The notes beneath the pieces were generated by a model. The model was given only the letters and a program-made list of their open reading frames with translations, was not told where the DNA came from and did not search any database. Shown piece by piece: positions 61,972 through 64,000 of a stretch of 64,000 nucleotides of DNA. How positions within the stretch are numbered: position 1 is the stretch's first letter; every line of letters begins with the position of its first letter. The stretch comes from Oceanimonas pelagia (lineage in GTDB: Bacteria > Pseudomonadota > Gammaproteobacteria > Enterobacterales > Aeromonadaceae), in assembly GCF_030849025.1 (NCBI RefSeq), contig NZ_CP118224.1:2030001-2094000 (forward strand). The letters are read 5' to 3'. Position numbers and translations under genes: made by a program.

Positions 61972-62046
61972 ATGACCCGCCGGCACAAAATTTTTATGCC
62001 TCAGCCGCGTTTTTTCTCGCTGGCGCCGGCGGCCGCAATCGCGTAG
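61972..62046 (+). CDS. Possible 24-aa upstream ORF of rimK (hypothetical)
   Basis: ATG 61972 has a strong GGAGGG 6 nt upstream and opens a 24-residue frame beginning [15 protein letters not shown], ending 56 nt before rimK. It matches no known family. The Shine-Dalgarno is better than that of rimK. It could be a regulatory uORF or a chance frame. Confidence 0.3.
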   Translation: MTRRHKIFMPQPRFFSLAPAAAIA

Positions 62047-62102
62047 ATAGTGGGCCGCATTCCGCCTTCGGGCACTCAAAGTCAAAGAGAACCGTTCCAT
62101 TC

Positions 62103-63005
62103 ATGAAAATTGCCATTCTTTCCCGCAACCCGTCCCTGTATTCCACTCGCCGGCTGCAGGCCGCCGCCGAAGCCCGGGGCCACGAGGTCAGCATCATAGA
62201 TGCGCTGCGTTGTTACATGAACATCAACGACAACAAGCCCTCCATTCACTATAAAGGCCAGGATCTGGAACACTTTGACGCCATCATTCCCCGTATTGGT
62301 GCCTCTGTGACCTTTTACGGCACCGCCGTGCTCCGCCAGTTTGAAATGATGGGCTGCTACACCCTTAACCATTCCGCCGCCATCAGCCGCTCAAGAGACA
62401 AGCTGCGCTCGCTGCAGGTGCTGTCGGGCCATGGCGTGGGCATGCCGATCACCGGCTTTGCCAACAAGCCCGATGATGTGCCCGATCTCATTCGCATGGT
62501 GGGCGGCGCACCTTTGGTGATTAAACTGCTGGAAGGCACTCAAGGGATTGGCGTGGTGCTGGCGGAAACCCGCAAGGCGGCAGAGAGCGTGCTGGAAGCC
62601 TTTATGGGACTCAAGGCCAACATCATGGTGCAGGAATTTATCGAGGAAGCCGGCGGTGCCGACATTCGCTGCTTCGTGCTGGGCGACAAGGTCATTGCCG
62701 CCATGAAACGCCAGGCCCAGGAAGGCGAGTTTCGCTCCAACCTGCACCGGGGTGGCGAAGCCCGCCTGGTGCGCATTACCCCCGAAGAGCGCAAGACCGC
62801 CATCGCCTCGGCGAAAGCCATGGGCCTGCAGGTGGCCGGGGTGGATCTGCTGCGCTCAAAGCGTGGCCCCCTGGTGATGGAGGTCAACTCGTCACCCGGG
62901 CTGGAGGGCATTGAAAGTGCCACCGGCAAGGACGTGGCGGACATGATTATTGAACACATTGAGAAGCAGGCCCATCGTAAAACCCGCAGCCGGGAGCGTG
63001 GCTGA
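62103..63005 (+). CDS. rimK: ATP-grasp glutamate ligase RimK
   Basis: 300 residues. E. coli RimK adds glutamates to the C-terminus of ribosomal protein S6 and can make poly-alpha-glutamate. The N-terminus '[21 protein letters not shown]', '[21 protein letters not shown]', '[29 protein letters not shown]' (ATP-grasp lid) and the metal site '[20 protein letters not shown]' are all canonical. The stop overlaps the next start (TGATG), which indicates coupling to the M14-type gene. Confidence 0.95.
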   Translation: MKIAILSRNPSLYSTRRLQAAAEARGHEVSIIDALRCYMNINDNKPSIHYKGQDLEHFDAIIPRIGASVTFYGTAVLRQFEMMGCYTLNHSAAISRSRDKLRSLQVLSGHGVGMPITGFANKPDDVPDLIRMVGGAPLVIKLLEGTQGIGVVLAETRKAAESVLEAFMGLKANIMVQEFIEEAGGADIRCFVLGDKVIAAMKRQAQEGEFRSNLHRGGEARLVRITPEERKTAIASAKAMGLQVAGVDLLRSKRGPLVMEVNSSPGLEGIESATGKDVADMIIEHIEKQAHRKTRSRERG

Positions 63006-64000
63006 TGAGCCCGACCTTTGAACTCGCCGGCCAGCATGTGGCGCCGGGCCGGCGCCAGATCATGCAGCTGGCCCTGGCCCAGCTCTATACCCAGTCGCCG
63101 CTGACGGTGCCGGTGGAAGTGGTGCACGGCAAGCAACCCGGGCCGGTGTTGCTGCTGTGTGCCGCCATTCACGGCGATGAGCTCAACGGCATTGAGGTGG
63201 TCAACCAGGTGCTAGCCAGGGTCAACCCGGCCCGGCTCAGAGGCACCCTGGTGGCGGTGCCCGTGGTCAACGTGTTCGGCTTTATTCACAAATCCCGTTA
63301 CCTGCCCGACCGGCGCGATCTCAACCGCTGCTTTCCCGGCTCGGAAAAAGGATCTCTGGGGGCCCGGGTCGCCCATTTTTTTGTGGATGAGATCGTCAGC
63401 AAATGCAGTCATATCATTGATCTGCACACCGGCGCCATTCACAGGTCCAACCTGCCTCAGATCCGGGCCCAGCTCGACTGCCCGGTTACCCGGCAAATGG
63501 CGGAAAGCTTTGGCGCCCCCATTATTCTGGATGCCAGCATTCGTGACGGCTCGCTGCGGGCGGTGGCTGAGGCCCGGGGCGTGCCGGTGATCCTGTATGA
63601 AGCCGGCGAGGCGCTGCGCTTTGACGCCCTGCCGATCAAGGCCGGGGTGCGCGGCGTGCTCAGGGTGATGCGCAGCCTGGGCATGCTCAAGAGCACCACC
63701 GCCAAACCGGTGGCCACACCCATCATTGCCCGCAGCAGCACCTGGATACGGGCCGAGCACGACGGCCTGCTGCACCTGGATGTGCGACTGGGAGATCGCA
63801 TTCGCAAGGGGGATTGTCTGGGCACCATCAGCGCCCCCCTGGGAGCCGAGCAATGCAAGGTCATTGCCCCGCGCAGCGGCATTGTGATCGGCAGCCTGAC
63901 CATGCCCCTGGTGAACGAGGGAGACGCCGTCTGCCATATTGCCCTGTTTGACGAAATCAAGCAGGCGGAGCTGACGGTGGAGCGCTTTGTGGACGAGCTG
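63005..64000 (+). CDS. Succinylglutamate desuccinylase/aspartoacylase family protein (partial, runs off the window)
   Basis: 332 codons are visible and no stop is reached. The zinc carboxypeptidase-like (M14, AstE/AspA) motifs are present: 'LCAAIHGDELNGIEVV' (His/Glu metal ligands), 'RRDLNRCFPGSEKG' and 'IIDLHTGAIHRSNLPQIRA' (second His). A C-terminal beta domain follows ('RSSTWIRAEHDGLLHLDVRLGDRIRKG'). The family cleaves acyl or amino-acid amide bonds; translational coupling to rimK suggests it acts on glutamylated or N-acyl substrates, which is inference. Confidence 0.9.
   Translation, partial: MSPTFELAGQHVAPGRRQIMQLALAQLYTQSPLTVPVEVVHGKQPGPVLLLCAAIHGDELNGIEVVNQVLARVNPARLRGTLVAVPVVNVFGFIHKSRYLPDRRDLNRCFPGSEKGSLGARVAHFFVDEIVSKCSHIIDLHTGAIHRSNLPQIRAQLDCPVTRQMAESFGAPIILDASIRDGSLRAVAEARGVPVILYEAGEALRFDALPIKAGVRGVLRVMRSLGMLKSTTAKPVATPIIARSSTWIRAEHDGLLHLDVRLGDRIRKGDCLGTISAPLGAEQCKVIAPRSGIVIGSLTMPLVNEGDAVCHIALFDEIKQAELTVERFVDEL

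Overview
The window is chromosomal DNA from a GC-rich gammaproteobacterium. Gene order follows the E. coli / Aeromonas type over long stretches: ybgC-tolQRAB-pal-cpoB-tRNA, ruvB/A/C-yebC-nudB-aspS, yecE-cmoA-cmoB, rluB-yciO-rnm-trpL-trpEGD(CF)BA, galU-rssB, yqjDEK, gcvTHP, ubiI-ubiH-ygfB-zapA-6S RNA-fau-rpiA, and modABC-modE. The unfused trpG, the fused trpCF and the adenine-riboswitch deaminase fit a marine or estuarine Aeromonadales-like organism such as an Oceanimonas/Zobellella relative. That placement is inference, since no 16S gene is present.

Layout. 1-8.4 kb: three tRNA genes, the Tol-Pal envelope operon and the RuvABC resolvasome. 8.4-17.5 kb: yebC, nudB, aspS, the cmoAB wobble-uridine pair, then a three-gene set (retropepsin-like lipoprotein, inactive transglutaminase with 7 TM segments, ATP-grasp ligase) that looks like an uncharacterised peptide-ligation or cleavage system. 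17.5-27.0 kb: rluB-yciO-rnm on the minus strand and the attenuated trp operon on the plus strand. 27.0-28.3 kb: an adenine-type purine riboswitch ahead of an adenine deaminase. 28.3-38.8 kb: an accessory, mostly catabolic stretch. It holds an AT-richer DUF3883 nuclease-like gene, a nucleoside deaminase, two SDRs, a YkvI permease, a serine hydrolase, a Ca/Na-type antiporter behind a probable yybP-ykoY manganese riboswitch, and a beta-alanine catabolic pair. 38.8-45.5 kb: a ComEA-like protein, galU, an RssB-like regulator lacking the phospho-Asp, dnaT-dnaC, yqjDEK, yceI and a host-attachment-family protein. 45.5-55.7 kb: glycine cleavage system, ubiquinone hydroxylases, zapA, 6S RNA, a VF530 protein, fau and rpiA. 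55.7-64.0 kb: molybdate transport and ModE, acnA, rimK and the 5' part of an M14-type deacylase gene cut by the window end.

Regulatory RNA is the most informative part: trp attenuator, adenine riboswitch, probable Mn riboswitch, and 6S RNA. The intergenic DNA also carries at least three families of palindromic repeats. These are CCTACA-ended REP hairpins, a composite palindrome upstream of yebC, and five purine/pyrimidine inverted repeats, most of them just after stop codons. No CRISPR array, insertion sequence or prophage was seen.
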